The notes: generated by a model from the letters alone, not told the origin. 64,000 bases of DNA from Pantoea wallisii (GCF_002095485.1 NZ_MLFS01000003.1:1-64000); one strand, 5' to 3'. Numbered from the stretch's first letter, positions 1 through 9,159 are shown. Translations and numbers: made by a program.

Positions 1-507
1 CTGGCCGGTGGCGCGCACCAGCTTCAGGCGCCCCAGCTGCACGGTGGCGTTTGGCGCATCGCCGGCATTCAGCGCGGTGATGGAGCCATCGGCCGCAATG
101 GTGATCTCTGCCCCCTGCGGAATGGCGATCGGACCGCCATCACCCATCACGGGATTGCCCTGAATGGTCAACTGACCGGTCGGGCTGATCTGCATGTTGC
201 CGTTGCGGGTGTAAGCTTCGCTGCCGTCAGCGGTACGCACCGCCAGCCAGCCATCCTGCTGCACCGCCACATCGAGCGGGCGCTCGGTGTAGTCGAGCGA
301 CCCCTGGGTCATATCCGCACCCGGCGTTGACGCCGCCACCAGAGTACGCGTCGGCAGTGACCAGCCGCTGACCGGCACCGCGCGCAACGCGTTAAGCTGA
401 GCACGGAAGCCCGGCGTCGAGGCGTTGGCGAGGTTGCTGGCGGTGACAGACTGCTGCTCCATCGTCTGACTTGCCGCGCCCATCGCGGTATATATTGCGT
501 GATCCAT
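1..507 (-). CDS. flgF: Flagellar proximal rod protein FlgF (3' end outside window)
   Basis: FlgF is one of the proximal rod proteins of the flagellar basal body; it is exported by the flagellar type III apparatus and assembles in the periplasm. The first 169 codons are visible and stay open to the window edge, so the gene is partial. The N-terminus starts MDHAIYTAMGAASQ and contains the rod/hook-family signature SNLAN followed by TPGF at about residues 25-35. The start ATG lies 20 bp after the stop of flgE in a leftward flgBCDEF operon. The family is secure; assignment as FlgF and not FlgG rests on the N-terminus and the position directly after flgE. Confidence 0.95.
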   Translation of the reverse strand, partial: MDHAIYTAMGAASQTMEQQSVTASNLANASTPGFRAQLNALRAVPVSGWSLPTRTLVAASTPGADMTQGSLDYTERPLDVAVQQDGWLAVRTADGSEAYTRNGNMQISPTGQLTIQGNPVMGDGGPIAIPQGAEITIAADGSITALNAGDAPNATVQLGRLKLVRATGQ

Positions 508-527
508 AAAGCAATCCCGTTAGCGTA

Positions 528-1757
528 TTAACGAAGGTTGACCAGGGTGTTAAGAATCTGGTCCTGCGTTTTGATGGTCTGGCTGTTAGCCTGGTAGTTA
601 CGCTGCGCAACGATCATGTTGACCAGCTCTTTACTCAGGTCAACGTTGGATGCTTCCAGCGCGCCGGAGGTCAGGTTGCCGTAGGTACCGGTACCCGCCA
701 GGCCGACTGCCGCCTGACCAGAGGAGTTAGTGGCTGACCAGACGTTGTCACCTTCCGACTTCAGACCTTCCGGGTTAGAGAAGCTCGCCAGCACGATCTG
801 ACCCAGCAGCTGGGTTTTCTGGTTGGAGTAAGTGCCGGTGATGGTGCCGTCATCGTTGATGGTGTAGCTGGTCAGATCGCCCGGGGCATAGCCATCCTGC
901 GTCGGGTTACCGAAGTTGGTTTTGCCGGTGTTCTGCTGCAGGCTGCCGAGCACGCTTAAAGTGATCGTACCGTTAGCCGCACCGTTGGCACCGGCAATAT
1001 TCAGCGAGGCCGATGTCTGGCCTAAGGTCGTTGTTCCGCCCTGAGTCATTGACTTCAGCTTACCGCTTTCATCGAAGCTCAGCCCGAAATCGCCGGCAGC
1101 CTGACCCGTGGTGGAGTCGATAGCGTGTACGGTCCACTCGTTGTTAGCGGTTTTAACGTAGTACAGATCCAGTGCGTGGTCGTTACCCTGTGAGTCATAC
1201 ACGGTCACGGTGCTTTTGGCGTTGTAGGTATCTACGTTAGTGGTGGTGAAAGCGCCGCCGGTTGGCACTGCATCGGTTGAGTTCAGGTTAGAGACCATGG
1301 TCGCCGTGGTGGTCGCGCGCGCGGACATCTGAGTGGTAGGAATACTCAGCGCCACCGGGTTCGCACCGGTCTGGATGGTTGGCGGTGTACCGCTAGCCGG
1401 GTAGCCGGTGACGGTCAGGCCTTGAGTGTTCACCAGGTTACGGTTCTCATCCAGCGTGAACTGGCCGTTACGGGAGTAGAACACGCCGCCGCTGGCATCG
1501 GTCAGACGGAAGAAGCCGTTGCCGCTCAGCGCGACGTCCAGGCCGCGGCTGGTTGACGTGGTGGTACCGTCGTTGAAGTTCTGAATCACCGCAGCAACTT
1601 TAGTACCCATACCGACGTTAGAGCCGGCAAACATATCGGCGAAGGCGATGGTGCTGGATTTAAAACCGGCCGTGGCCGAGTTAGCGATGTTGTTACCAAT
1701 GACGTCAAGGTTGCTGGAGGCAGCGCCCAGGCCGCTCACCGCTTGTGAAAAAGACAT
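528..1757 (-). CDS. flgE: Flagellar hook protein FlgE
   Basis: FlgE polymerises into the flexible hook that joins the rod to the filament. The protein has 409 residues, close to the roughly 400 of enterobacterial FlgE. Its N-terminus MSFSQAVSGLGAASSNLDV followed by GNNIANS is the classic hook/rod signature, and the C-terminus (NMIVAQRNYQANSQTIKTQD) is the amphipathic helix that packs with it in the tube core. The middle part is rich in Thr, Ser and Gly, as usual for the exposed hook domains. It lies between flgD and flgF in the leftward flg operon, with a 25-bp gap from flgD that holds a purine-rich ribosome site. Confidence 0.98.
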   Translation of the reverse strand: MSFSQAVSGLGAASSNLDVIGNNIANSATAGFKSSTIAFADMFAGSNVGMGTKVAAVIQNFNDGTTTSTSRGLDVALSGNGFFRLTDASGGVFYSRNGQFTLDENRNLVNTQGLTVTGYPASGTPPTIQTGANPVALSIPTTQMSARATTTATMVSNLNSTDAVPTGGAFTTTNVDTYNAKSTVTVYDSQGNDHALDLYYVKTANNEWTVHAIDSTTGQAAGDFGLSFDESGKLKSMTQGGTTTLGQTSASLNIAGANGAANGTITLSVLGSLQQNTGKTNFGNPTQDGYAPGDLTSYTINDDGTITGTYSNQKTQLLGQIVLASFSNPEGLKSEGDNVWSATNSSGQAAVGLAGTGTYGNLTSGALEASNVDLSKELVNMIVAQRNYQANSQTIKTQDQILNTLVNLR

Positions 1758-1782
1758 GTAATTTCTCCTGCTAAGGGGTTAG

Positions 1783-2454
1783 TCAGAGAATCTGACGAAT
1801 TTCATCGAGGGTCGCGGAGCCCATGGTGCCGAGATCCAGTTTTGCGGTGTTATTCACGGTGCTGATGCCATTGACATAGGCGTAGTTCAGCGGCTGTGCC
1901 ACCAGTTGGGTGCTGCCATTGCTGGCGGCGAGTGAAACGGTATATTTGCCATCAGGCGCGGTGGTGCCATCGTCCAGCTTGCCATCCCAGGAGAAGGTGT
2001 GAACGCCAGCGCTCAGACCGCCGAGATCGATGCTGCGTACTACGCTGCCGTTACCGTCTTTGATGGTGACGCTGGTGGCGGTTGACGCAGTACCCAGCTC
2101 AACGCCAAACGGCGTAGTGGTGCCTTTGCCGACCAGCACCTGGCTGCCTTTGATCATCACGCCATGCCCAATCAGCGTTGAACTCTGCAGCGACTGGCTG
2201 GTACTTATCTGGCCGGAGATCGAACCCAGCGTGGTATTGAGTTTTTCAATGCCGCTCAGGGTATTGATCTGCGTCAGCTGAGTGGTCAGCTGACTGTTAT
2301 CCATTGGATTGGTCGGATCCTGGTTTTTCAGCTGGGTTACCAGCATGTTCAGGAACTGGTTCTGCAGCTCCTGCGCACTGTTCCCGGTACCGGCGCTACT
2401 GGAGCTGAGTACCGTTGGGTCGAGGTTGTCTTTAATCCCTACTGCAAGACTCAT
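1783..2454 (-). CDS. flgD: Flagellar hook-capping scaffold protein FlgD
   Basis: FlgD caps the growing hook and guides FlgE assembly; it is lost when the hook is finished. The protein has 223 residues, typical for the family. The N-terminal segment FLNMLVTQLKNQDPTNPM is the conserved FlgD signature (about residues 34-51). The C-terminal half contains the FlgD Ig-like core with a turn SWDGKLDDGTTAPDG that matches the usual GxxDxG-type loop. It lies 12 bp downstream of flgC and 25 bp upstream of flgE on the same strand, so it belongs to the flgBCDEF transcription unit. Confidence 0.97.
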   Translation of the reverse strand: MSLAVGIKDNLDPTVLSSSSAGTGNSAQELQNQFLNMLVTQLKNQDPTNPMDNSQLTTQLTQINTLSGIEKLNTTLGSISGQISTSQSLQSSTLIGHGVMIKGSQVLVGKGTTTPFGVELGTASTATSVTIKDGNGSVVRSIDLGGLSAGVHTFSWDGKLDDGTTAPDGKYTVSLAASNGSTQLVAQPLNYAYVNGISTVNNTAKLDLGTMGSATLDEIRQIL

Positions 2455-2466
2455 GATGCTTCTCCG

Positions 2467-2871
2467 TTACTGACCCATGGTGAGGGTTTTCATCATCATT
2501 GACTTCACCGTGTTCAGTACTTCGACGTTTGCCTGATAGCTGCGCGACGCGGACATGGTGTTAACGGTTTCTGCCACAACATCGACGTTAGGCATTTTGA
2601 CGTAGCCTTTCTGGTCGGCCATCGGGTTACCCGGGTCGTAAACCAGTTTGGCCGGCGTTGGATCGTTCACCACACCGGCCACTTTGACGCCGCCGGTTGC
2701 CGCACCCTGCGCGGCATCGGTCTGGAAGATCACCTGCTTCGCTACGTATGGCTGGCCGTCCGGACCGGTTACGCTGTCGGCGTTGGCCAGGTTACTGGCG
2801 CTGACGTTGAGCCGCTGCGACTGCGCGGTCATCGCCGAGCCGGCGATATCAAAGATATTCAGCAATGCCAT
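2467..2871 (-). CDS. flgC: Flagellar proximal rod protein FlgC
   Basis: FlgC is a proximal rod subunit of the basal body. The protein has 134 residues, the normal size. The N-terminus [20 protein letters not shown] leads into [10 protein letters not shown], the rod-family signature, and the C-terminus carries [20 protein letters not shown], typical of FlgC. It starts 2 bp after the flgB stop codon, so translational coupling is likely. It continues into flgD after 12 bp. Confidence 0.98.
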   Translation of the reverse strand: MALLNIFDIAGSAMTAQSQRLNVSASNLANADSVTGPDGQPYVAKQVIFQTDAAQGAATGGVKVAGVVNDPTPAKLVYDPGNPMADQKGYVKMPNVDVVAETVNTMSASRSYQANVEVLNTVKSMMMKTLTMGQ

Positions 2872-2873
2872 GG

Positions 2874-3287
2874 TTATTGCCCCTGCAGAACACTCATCAT
2901 GCCTTTAATCTGGCTGCTGATGAGGGTGAGATCGGTTTGATATTTCAGGCTGTTATCAGCAAATTGCGTACGTTCACGATCCATATCCACGGTGTTTCCA
3001 TCCGCGGCAGGCTGATCGGGAATGCGGTACAGCAGATCCAGTGACGGCTGTGAGTTGGTTTGCGCTTCAATGTGCCGTGAAGACGTAACGTTGAGCGCCA
3101 GGCCACTGCCCGCCGCACGGCCGTTCTGCATCACCTTGCTCAGCTGGCTGGCAAAGTCGATATCACGAGCCTGGTAGCCCGGGGTATCGGCGTTGGCTAT
3201 GTTGGACGACAGGATCTCCTGACGCTGAGCCCGCAAATTTAACGCTTCAGTACCAAATCGCAGCGCGGCATCGAGTTTGTCGAGCAT
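2874..3287 (-). CDS. flgB: Flagellar proximal rod protein FlgB
   Basis: FlgB is the first rod protein of the flg operon. I take the ATG at 3287, which gives 137 residues starting [20 protein letters not shown]. It is preceded at good distance by a GGAGGA ribosome site and matches the usual FlgB N-terminus. An upstream in-frame extension to 3398 is open but would run through the flgB/flgA promoter region and lacks family character. The motif [16 protein letters not shown] (about residues 26-41) is the rod signature. This is the promoter-proximal gene of the leftward operon and is divergent from flgA. Confidence 0.97.
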   Translation of the reverse strand: MLDKLDAALRFGTEALNLRAQRQEILSSNIANADTPGYQARDIDFASQLSKVMQNGRAAGSGLALNVTSSRHIEAQTNSQPSLDLLYRIPDQPAADGNTVDMDRERTQFADNSLKYQTDLTLISSQIKGMMSVLQGQ

Positions 3288-3441
3288 GCTTCCTCCGCGA
3301 ATGAGAATTTCGAGCTGACAGCTTAATTGGACAAAAGCAAGGGCTATCGTCTGAATAGCAGCAAAAATCACAGCTATTTTTGACCTTGAATTTTTCACAT
3401 CGCGCGTAGACTCGGTGCCATCTTCATGTCAGGAGGCGTTC
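3288..3441. promoter_or_regulatory. Divergent flgB / flgA promoter region
   Basis: This 154-bp AT-richer interval separates the divergent flgB and flgA starts and must hold both promoters. In related enterobacteria this interval is bound by FlhDC (class II control). I cannot point to an exact FlhDC box by eye. The flgA side carries a strong AGGAGG ribosome site just before the ATG at 3442. Confidence 0.55.
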
Positions 3442-4101
3442 ATGCGCAGATCGACTTTTTTGCTGGCCACGCTTTGGCTGGCCTTTGCCGCGCCCGGCTA
3501 TGCAGCCGACCTCAGCGCGCAGCTGACGGCATTTTTTAAAGCGCGCGATCCGCAGCATGCCGCCGGCATGACGGTGGTGGTGCGGACGCCACAGACGCAA
3601 TGGCCCGCGTGCGAGACACCGCAACTGCTGCTGCCGGGCAATAGCCGCCAGTGGGGTAATCTGAGCATTGCTGCCAACTGCGGGCAGAATCGTCGCTATC
3701 TGCAGGTACAGGTGCAGGTGACCGGGCAGTATCTGGTGGCGAATCGCCAGTTAGCGCGTGGCACCAGCGTAGGCGCCAGTGACTTCCGTCTGGAGAGTGG
3801 CCGGCTGGATACGCTGCCGGCCCGCGCGCTGATCAACGCGGATAACCTGGTGGATGCCATTGCCCTGCGCGATATTCCGCCAGGCCAGCCGGTAACGACC
3901 TCCATGCTGCGTCAGCCGTGGCGGGTGAAAGCGGGTCAAAATGTGATGGTGATTGCCAGCGGAAATGGGTTTAATGCCAGCAGCGAAGGACGCGCGCTGA
4001 ACAACGCTGGCGCAGCACAAATGGTACGTGTGAGGATGGGAAATGGTCAGGTTGTTAGCGGTCGTGTCGACGCGGATGGGAATATTCTGATATCGCTATA
4101 A
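3442..4101 (+). CDS. flgA: Flagellar P-ring assembly chaperone FlgA
   Basis: FlgA is a periplasmic chaperone needed for assembly of the FlgI P-ring around the rod. I start at the ATG at 3442, 7 bp after AGGAGG; an upstream in-frame GTG at 3415 lacks a ribosome site. The 219-residue product begins with a signal peptide (MRRSTFLLATLWLAFAAPGYA, cleavage expected after GYA). The C-terminal part has the SAF-type domain features GQPVTTSMLRQPWRVKAGQN and QVVSGRVDADG typical of FlgA. It is divergent from the rod operon and followed by flgM. Confidence 0.96.
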   Translation: MRRSTFLLATLWLAFAAPGYAADLSAQLTAFFKARDPQHAAGMTVVVRTPQTQWPACETPQLLLPGNSRQWGNLSIAANCGQNRRYLQVQVQVTGQYLVANRQLARGTSVGASDFRLESGRLDTLPARALINADNLVDAIALRDIPPGQPVTTSMLRQPWRVKAGQNVMVIASGNGFNASSEGRALNNAGAAQMVRVRMGNGQVVSGRVDADGNILISL

Positions 4102-4106
4102 AGCGT

Positions 4107-4133
4107 TAAAGAACCCTGTTGTTCTGCCGATAG
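4107..4133 (+). promoter_or_regulatory. Sigma-28 (FliA) promoter of flgM
   Basis: The sequence TAAAGAAC, then exactly 11 bp, then GCCGATAG matches the flagellar sigma-28 consensus (TAAAGTTT-N11-GCCGATAA) closely. It starts a few bases after the flgA stop and lies 75 bp before the flgM start. In Salmonella and E. coli, flgM has its own FliA-dependent promoter at this place, so that FliA drives its own anti-sigma factor. Confidence 0.9.
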
Positions 4134-4207
4134 AGATATCAACAAAGCGATTACGCTATGCTGACTCAGTTGGCTAACCCCCAGCTGACCCTTACAGGAG
4201 CACTACC

Positions 4208-4512
4208 ATGAGCATCGACAGAACGCAGCCTTTGAAACCGGTTAGCACTGTACAGACCCGTGACAGCAATGACAATGCCGGCAAAGTGCGCCAGAACGCC
4301 GCGCCAGCCACCAGCACCACCACTGAAAACGGTGCGGAAGTGAAGCTGAGTGCCGCGCAGGCACAGCTGATGCAGCCGGGCAGCAAAGACATTAACACAG
4401 CACGCGTAGAGCAGCTGAAAACGCCATTCGTAATGGCGAACTGAAAATGGATACCGGTAAGATCGCCGATGCGCTGATTGCCGATACCCGGGCGTATTTA
4501 GAAGGCAACTGA
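4208..4512 (+). CDS. flgM: Anti-sigma-28 factor FlgM, broken by a one-base loss near 4423
   Basis: FlgM binds and inhibits sigma-28 (FliA) until the hook is complete, then is exported. The first 71 codons read as normal FlgM ([20 protein letters not shown], later [20 protein letters not shown]). After QLKT the frame is lost and a stop follows at 4444, giving 78 residues. Adding one G in ACGCCATT (ACGGCCATT) restores [19 protein letters not shown] and the natural end TRAYLEGN, for 101 residues against about 97 in relatives. The lost part is the C-terminal helix region that contacts sigma-28, so the protein as written would probably not inhibit it. An AGGAG site precedes the start, and flgN begins 5 bp after the natural stop. 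A sequencing error is the likelier cause (see findings). Confidence 0.93.
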
Positions 4513-4517
4513 TCCCG

Positions 4518-4949
4518 ATGGATAATCTGCTGACCACCTTAGAGAAAATGCAGGATGTGCTGGCGTCACTTACCGTGGTAATTGATGAAGAACAGCAGCA
4601 ACTTTCTGCCGCACAGATCAATGGCAACCTGCTGCAGCGCATAACAGAAGATAAAACCGCGCTGCTGACCACGTTGAATTATCTGGACGAGATGCGCCGC
4701 AAAACCGAGAAAACGCTGGGTATGCAGGCGCCGTATGGTGGTCACAGTGATATCGCCCGTCGCTGGGTGAGTATCCAGCAGCATACGCGCCGTTTGCGCG
4801 ATGCCAATAAGCATAATGGCATGCTGCTGCAACATCAGATGACGTATACCCATGACGCGCTGGCGGTGCTGAAGCCGCATCAGACCCAGGCCTTTTATGG
4901 CCCGGACGGATTGGGCAAAGGTCAGGCGACGCTGAGTCGTAAAGGGTAA
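4518..4949 (+). CDS. flgN: Flagellar export chaperone FlgN
   Basis: FlgN is the cytosolic chaperone for the hook-filament junction proteins FlgK and FlgL. The 143-residue product (MDNLLTTLEKMQDVLASLTV) is a mostly helical, Gln/Leu-rich protein, with a conserved C-terminal ALAVLKPHQTQAFYGPDG segment typical of enterobacterial FlgN. It starts 5 bp after the natural flgM stop, the usual flgMN pair, and ends before a strong terminator. Confidence 0.94.
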   Translation: MDNLLTTLEKMQDVLASLTVVIDEEQQQLSAAQINGNLLQRITEDKTALLTTLNYLDEMRRKTEKTLGMQAPYGGHSDIARRWVSIQQHTRRLRDANKHNGMLLQHQMTYTHDALAVLKPHQTQAFYGPDGLGKGQATLSRKG

Positions 4950-4974
4950 GTCTGCCACAGGCGACATACCGTGA

Positions 4975-5003
4975 GGCTGCCATCGATGATGGCGGCCTTT
5001 TTC
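4975..5003 (+). terminator. Rho-independent terminator after flgN
   Basis: The stem GGCTGCCATC / GATGGCGGCC (10 pairs, one G-T) with a 3-base loop GAT is followed directly by a T tract (TTTTT). It ends the rightward flgA-flgM-flgN transcription. Confidence 0.85.
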
Positions 5004-5094
5004 TGTTTGTCTTGCGGGCGAATTGCGGAGACGGCAGGAAAATCGCGCATCTGGCGGCCTTGTGGGCCGCCGCTAAACCACACCGCCGCCGCTA

Positions 5095-6632
5095 CTACGC
5101 GGTGGTGCGGCGGGCAAAATCGCGAGGCCGGAAGCCCATCAAACCCAGCATGACAAAGTAGGCGCCGCCGCCGACGGCACAGACCGCTGCCAGACGAATC
5201 AGCCGCCACCACATATGCCCCTCTTCCCATGCGGGCATCAGCTGCAGAATGCCCACCAGCGCCGCGGCCATGACAACCACCGCAATCAACAGGCGCACCA
5301 GGAAACGCATCCAGCCAGGCTGTGGCTGGAAGATCGCCTTCTTACGCAGCTGCCAGTACAGCAGCGCCGCATTCAGGCACGCCGCCAGACCAATCGACAG
5401 TGACAACCCGGCGTGTTTCAACGGGCCAATAAAGGCCAGGTTCATCAGCTGCGTTACAATCAGCGTCACAATCGCAATCTTCACCGGTGTTTTAATGTCC
5501 TGACGCGAATAGAAGCCCGGCGCCAGCACTTTCACCACAATCAGCCCCATCAGACCCACAGAGTAGGCGATCAACGCACGCTGCGTCATCGCTGCATCGA
5601 AAGCGGTAAATTTGCCATACTGAAACAGCGCCACGGTAAGCGGGCCGGAGAGGATGCCCAGCGCCACCGCACTTGGCAGCGCCAGCAGGAAGCAGAGGCG
5701 CAGCCCCCAATCCATCAGGCGTGAATACTCATCGTGATTGCCGCTGGCAAAACTCTTCGCCAGCGACGGCAGCAAAATGGTGCCCAGCGCCACGCCCAGC
5801 ACGCCGGAGGGGAACTCCATTAAACGGTCAGCGTAATACATCCACGACACCGAGCCCGATACCAGGAACGAGGCGAAGATGGTATTGATGATCAGCGAAA
5901 TCTGGCTCACCGACACGCGAGAATCGCCGGGCCCATCTGCCGCATCACGCGCCAGACGCCGGCATCGCGCAGGTTCAGGCGCGGTAACACCAGCATGCCA
6001 ATCTTCTTGAGGTGCGGCAGCTGATAGCACAGCTGCAACAGGCCACCGACCACCACCGCCCACGCCAGCGCCATGACTGGCGGATTGAAGTGCGGCGCAG
6101 CAAAGACGGCAAAGCCAATCATGCTGATGTTAAGGAGCGTCGGGGCAAATGCCGGTACCGAAAAACGGTTCCAGGTATTAAGAATGGCACCGGCAAGCGA
6201 GGCCAGAGAGATCAGCAGAATGTACGGGAAGGTCACGCGCAGCAGCGAACTGGTCAGCGCGAACTTGTCGGCGGTATCGGCAAAACCCGGTGCCGTGACC
6301 ACGATCACCCAGGGTGCGGCGACCATACCCAGCACGGTGACCACGGCCAGCACCAGCGTCAGCAATCCGGAGACGTAGGCGATAAACACCCGCGTGGCCT
6401 CTTCACCCTGTTTGCTTTTATATTCAGCGAGAATCGGAACGAAGGCCTGGGAGAACGCCCCTTCTGCGAAAATCCGGCGCAGCAGATTGGGCAGTTTGAA
6501 CGCCACGAAGAAGGCGTCGGTAGCCATACCGGCACCGAATACGCGCGCCACAATGGCATCACGGGCAAAGCCCAGCACGCGGGAAAACAGGGTCATCGAA
6601 CTGACCGCAGCCAGCGATTTCAGCAAATTCAT
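5095..6632 (-). CDS. murJ: Lipid II flippase MurJ (MviN), frame broken near 5918
   Basis: MurJ flips lipid II across the inner membrane for peptidoglycan synthesis and is essential in E. coli. The N-terminal part ([20 protein letters not shown], with [12 protein letters not shown]) ends in a stop right after [10 protein letters not shown]. The rest ([20 protein letters not shown] onward to FARRTTA) is open in another frame overlapping it. Restoring one base (CTCGCGTG to CTCGGCGTG on the coding strand) gives [13 protein letters not shown] and one 512-residue protein; E. coli MurJ has 511. About 14 hydrophobic segments are present. Because the gene is essential, a true break is unlikely unless another flippase exists. 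mviM lies 121 bp upstream on the same strand. Confidence 0.95.
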
Positions 6633-6753
6633 AATGAGTGGCGCATCCTGAAAAGTGTCGGATAAATGAGCAACTTAGCGCGGACATCCTGCGATGTCCG
6701 GCGATAGTCTACTGCCACGGCGGGAAATGACCAGCATTGAGTGTTACAAGGGG

Positions 6754-7674
6754 TTATTCCTGTTCGGCATCGCGCCACAGCTTCTCGACCAAACGCTGCG
6801 CCGCCAGTGCCTGTTCGCCGCTGGTTTCAGGCATCGTCTGATTTTCCACACACTGAATAAAGTGGTGCGCCGCGCCGCTAAAACCGCGCTGCGTCAGATG
6901 ACTCTGCCACGCGGGCGGCACATCGCTGCGCAGCCCGGAGAGATTCTCCTGCTGCCACTCGCGCATCTCATTAATTTCGATATAGTCGCCCTCGCAGATG
7001 GCGCTCACCACTTCACGCTGCGTCCCCGCGCGGCGATGCATGCTGGTGGTGATTTGCAGCGCCCCGGCGGAGAAGTGGTGCTCGGCATAGAGCATCGCGC
7101 CCTGTTCACTGGTTTGAATATGGCCGAGCTGGCGCGTCAGTTTGCCGCCCGCCAGCCACAGCGCGGTATCCACCACGTGCAGATAGTCATCCAGCAGGGT
7201 GAAACGCAGATCGTTGGGGCCCACGCTGTCCGCGCGATGTTTCTCGATGCGCAGCGATGCCGCCCGCCCCATCTCCGCTTTAAGCTGCTGGTAACGTGGT
7301 GCAAAACGGCGGTTAAAGGCGACCATCAGCTTGCGCTTACGCTTATCGGCCAGCGCCACCAGCGCCTCGGCCTGCTGCAGCGTCTCAGCAAGAGGCTTGT
7401 CTACACAAACATCTTTATCGGCCAGCAGCAGCGCTTTCACCACCTCATAGTGGCTGGCGGTGCTGCTGTGTACAAAGACGGCATCGCATGCGGCCGCCAG
7501 CGTATCCAGTCGGGAGAAGTAGGGTATCCGATAGCTGTCGCAGATCGGCTGGCCCTTCGCCTGATTAGGTGAAAATGCCCCAGCCAGTTGCCAGCCGCTG
7601 GCCTGCGCCAGCACCGGTAACCAGGCTTTTTGCGCAATCCCGCCTAGCCCGACCACACCAATTCGCAGCGTCAT
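6754..7674 (-). CDS. mviM: Gfo/Idh/MocA-family oxidoreductase MviM
   Basis: MviM is a conserved NAD(P)-binding oxidoreductase of the Gfo/Idh/MocA family, encoded next to murJ in enterobacteria; its substrate is unknown. The 306-residue protein starts MTLRIGVVGLGGIAQKAWLP with the Rossmann GxGGxA loop at residues 9-14. It contains CVDKPLAETLQQAE, the family's conserved EKP-type motif with D in place of E. The ATG at 7674 follows the yceH stop after one base, and the yceH end supplies GGAGG as ribosome site, so the two genes are coupled. Confidence 0.94.
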   Translation of the reverse strand: MTLRIGVVGLGGIAQKAWLPVLAQASGWQLAGAFSPNQAKGQPICDSYRIPYFSRLDTLAAACDAVFVHSSTASHYEVVKALLLADKDVCVDKPLAETLQQAEALVALADKRKRKLMVAFNRRFAPRYQQLKAEMGRAASLRIEKHRADSVGPNDLRFTLLDDYLHVVDTALWLAGGKLTRQLGHIQTSEQGAMLYAEHHFSAGALQITTSMHRRAGTQREVVSAICEGDYIEINEMREWQQENLSGLRSDVPPAWQSHLTQRGFSGAAHHFIQCVENQTMPETSGEQALAAQRLVEKLWRDAEQE

Positions 7675-7675
7675 C

Positions 7676-8308
7676 TTAAACCTCCCTCTGCAGCAGCTGT
7701 TCCAGCTGTGCCTGTAACTGCGCCACGCGCTCCTCAAGCTGCGCCACGCGCGACGGTAAATCATCGCTCTCCGGTGCGCCCGTACTCTCTTCCGCTACTT
7801 CGCCTCCGAACAGGTGCATGTAGCGGCTTTCCCGCTTGCCTGGCTCACGCGCCAGCCGCACCACCATCGGGCCGTCATCGCGGCTTATCAGGCCGTTCAG
7901 GGTCTGTTCCACTTCGGCCATCTCGCTAAACTCATGCAGACGCCCGCTGCGGGTGCGCAGTTCGCCCGGCGTTTGTGCCCCGCGTAAAAACAGCAGCGTC
8001 AGCACCGCCACTTCGGCACTGTTGAGCTGTAAATTGCCAAAGGCGGAGTTACAAAAACGCTGTTCATATTTACTGACGCGCTGACCAAAACCGCTGTTAG
8101 CGGTCACCAGGTGCTTTTTTACCAGCTCATCGAGCTGCATCTGCACCTCGTTTTCGCTCAGGTTCATGACAGGTTCACGGTTGGATTTCTGATTACAGGC
8201 AGTGACAACGCCATTGAGGGATAACGGATACTGCTCCGGCGTTGTGACCTGCTTCTCCAGCAGGCAACCGATCACGCGCAGCGCCTGCGCGGATAAAGCC
8301 ATCTTCAT
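7676..8308 (-). CDS. yceH: YceH family protein (DUF480)
   Basis: YceH belongs to a conserved gammaproteobacterial family with tandem winged-helix-like folds; its function is not established. The 210-residue product begins [20 protein letters not shown], has the family segment [20 protein letters not shown] (about residues 27-46), and ends in a Leu/Gln heptad segment ([20 protein letters not shown]) that should form a coiled coil. AAGGA lies 7 bp before the start. It sits between rimJ and mviM on the same strand, as in E. coli. Confidence 0.94.
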   Translation of the reverse strand: MKMALSAQALRVIGCLLEKQVTTPEQYPLSLNGVVTACNQKSNREPVMNLSENEVQMQLDELVKKHLVTANSGFGQRVSKYEQRFCNSAFGNLQLNSAEVAVLTLLFLRGAQTPGELRTRSGRLHEFSEMAEVEQTLNGLISRDDGPMVVRLAREPGKRESRYMHLFGGEVAEESTGAPESDDLPSRVAQLEERVAQLQAQLEQLLQREV

Positions 8309-8329
8309 CTCATATTCCTTTTATTATTT

Positions 8330-8916
8330 TTAACGTCGATCCGGGGTCCATTCGCGCCAGGTGAGCGCCGTCAGCACGTGATCCTGCCAGCGTCCGTCAA
8401 TCAGGAGATAATCCTTGGCATAGCCTCTTTTTCAAACCCCAGGCGGGCCAGCAGATCGCCACTGCGCTGATTGTGCGGCATGTAGTTTGCCATGATGCGG
8501 TGGATACGCTGCTGACGCTGCATATAGCGTATGGCGCTCTGCAGCGCTTCAAACATCATGCCCTGCCCCTGCCACTTCTCCCCGAGGGAGTAGCCGAGAT
8601 AGCAGGCGTGAAAGGAGCCGCGCAGCACGTTACTGAAATTCGCCACACCGCGTACCTCGTGCTCTTCAGGGTCCATCAGTACAAAATAGAACGCGCTCCC
8701 CTGCTTATGCATATCCGCAATCAGCCCCAGCCGCGCCTGCCAGCCGGAGGGGTAACAGTGGCTCTCATCGCGTACCGGTTCCCAGGGTTTTAAAAAGGTG
8801 CGGTTCTCAGCGTAGTAGTCCGCCAGTCGCCAGGCGTCGCGCTCGTGGACTAAACGGACGACCAGACGGTCGGTGGTGAGCCGCACGCGCGGGCCGGCAG
8901 AGCGATAGCCAAACAT
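8330..8916 (-). CDS. rimJ: Ribosomal protein S5 N-acetyltransferase RimJ, frame broken near 8424
   Basis: RimJ is a GNAT enzyme that acetylates the N-terminal alanine of ribosomal protein S5. I choose the second of two adjacent ATGs (8916), which has AGGAG at proper distance and gives the usual MFGYRS start. The reading frame shows the GNAT core ([20 protein letters not shown], then [16 protein letters not shown]) but stops after PRIIS. Restoring one G (GAGGCTATG to GAGGGCTATG) gives [18 protein letters not shown] and a natural end at 8330, for 195 residues against 194 in E. coli. The missing tail includes part of the GNAT fold. Confidence 0.93.
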
Positions 8917-9159
8917 CATGACTCCTGAAATCCATAACGAAAGAAAGATGTACGCCAGCGGCGACACTTCTCACTATAACCGCCACTCCGGCTGCGGTAA
9001 AACCCCGCGCAGCGTCGCGCAGAATTGATTCCTGATGAGGATTAATTTTTCTTCAGCCTGGATAAAAAAATATCATCCTGAAAACGCTATTTTTCCCCCA
9101 CGGCCAGGCAGAGAATGGACCAACTGGTCACTTCTTCTTCATTTTGCTCAGGATTCAGC

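Noticed and set aside
5907-6063. murJ read as two separate overlapping genes or a programmed frameshift
   Set aside because: No slippery heptamer or stimulatory structure is visible, and one base restores the exact family sequence; the same type of break recurs in seven unrelated genes.
6680-6705. CGGACATC-CTGC-GATGTCCG hairpin between mviM and murJ as a REP element
   Set aside because: It is a single short inverted repeat without the REP consensus or a T tract; it might weakly terminate or stabilise RNA, but cannot be supported further.
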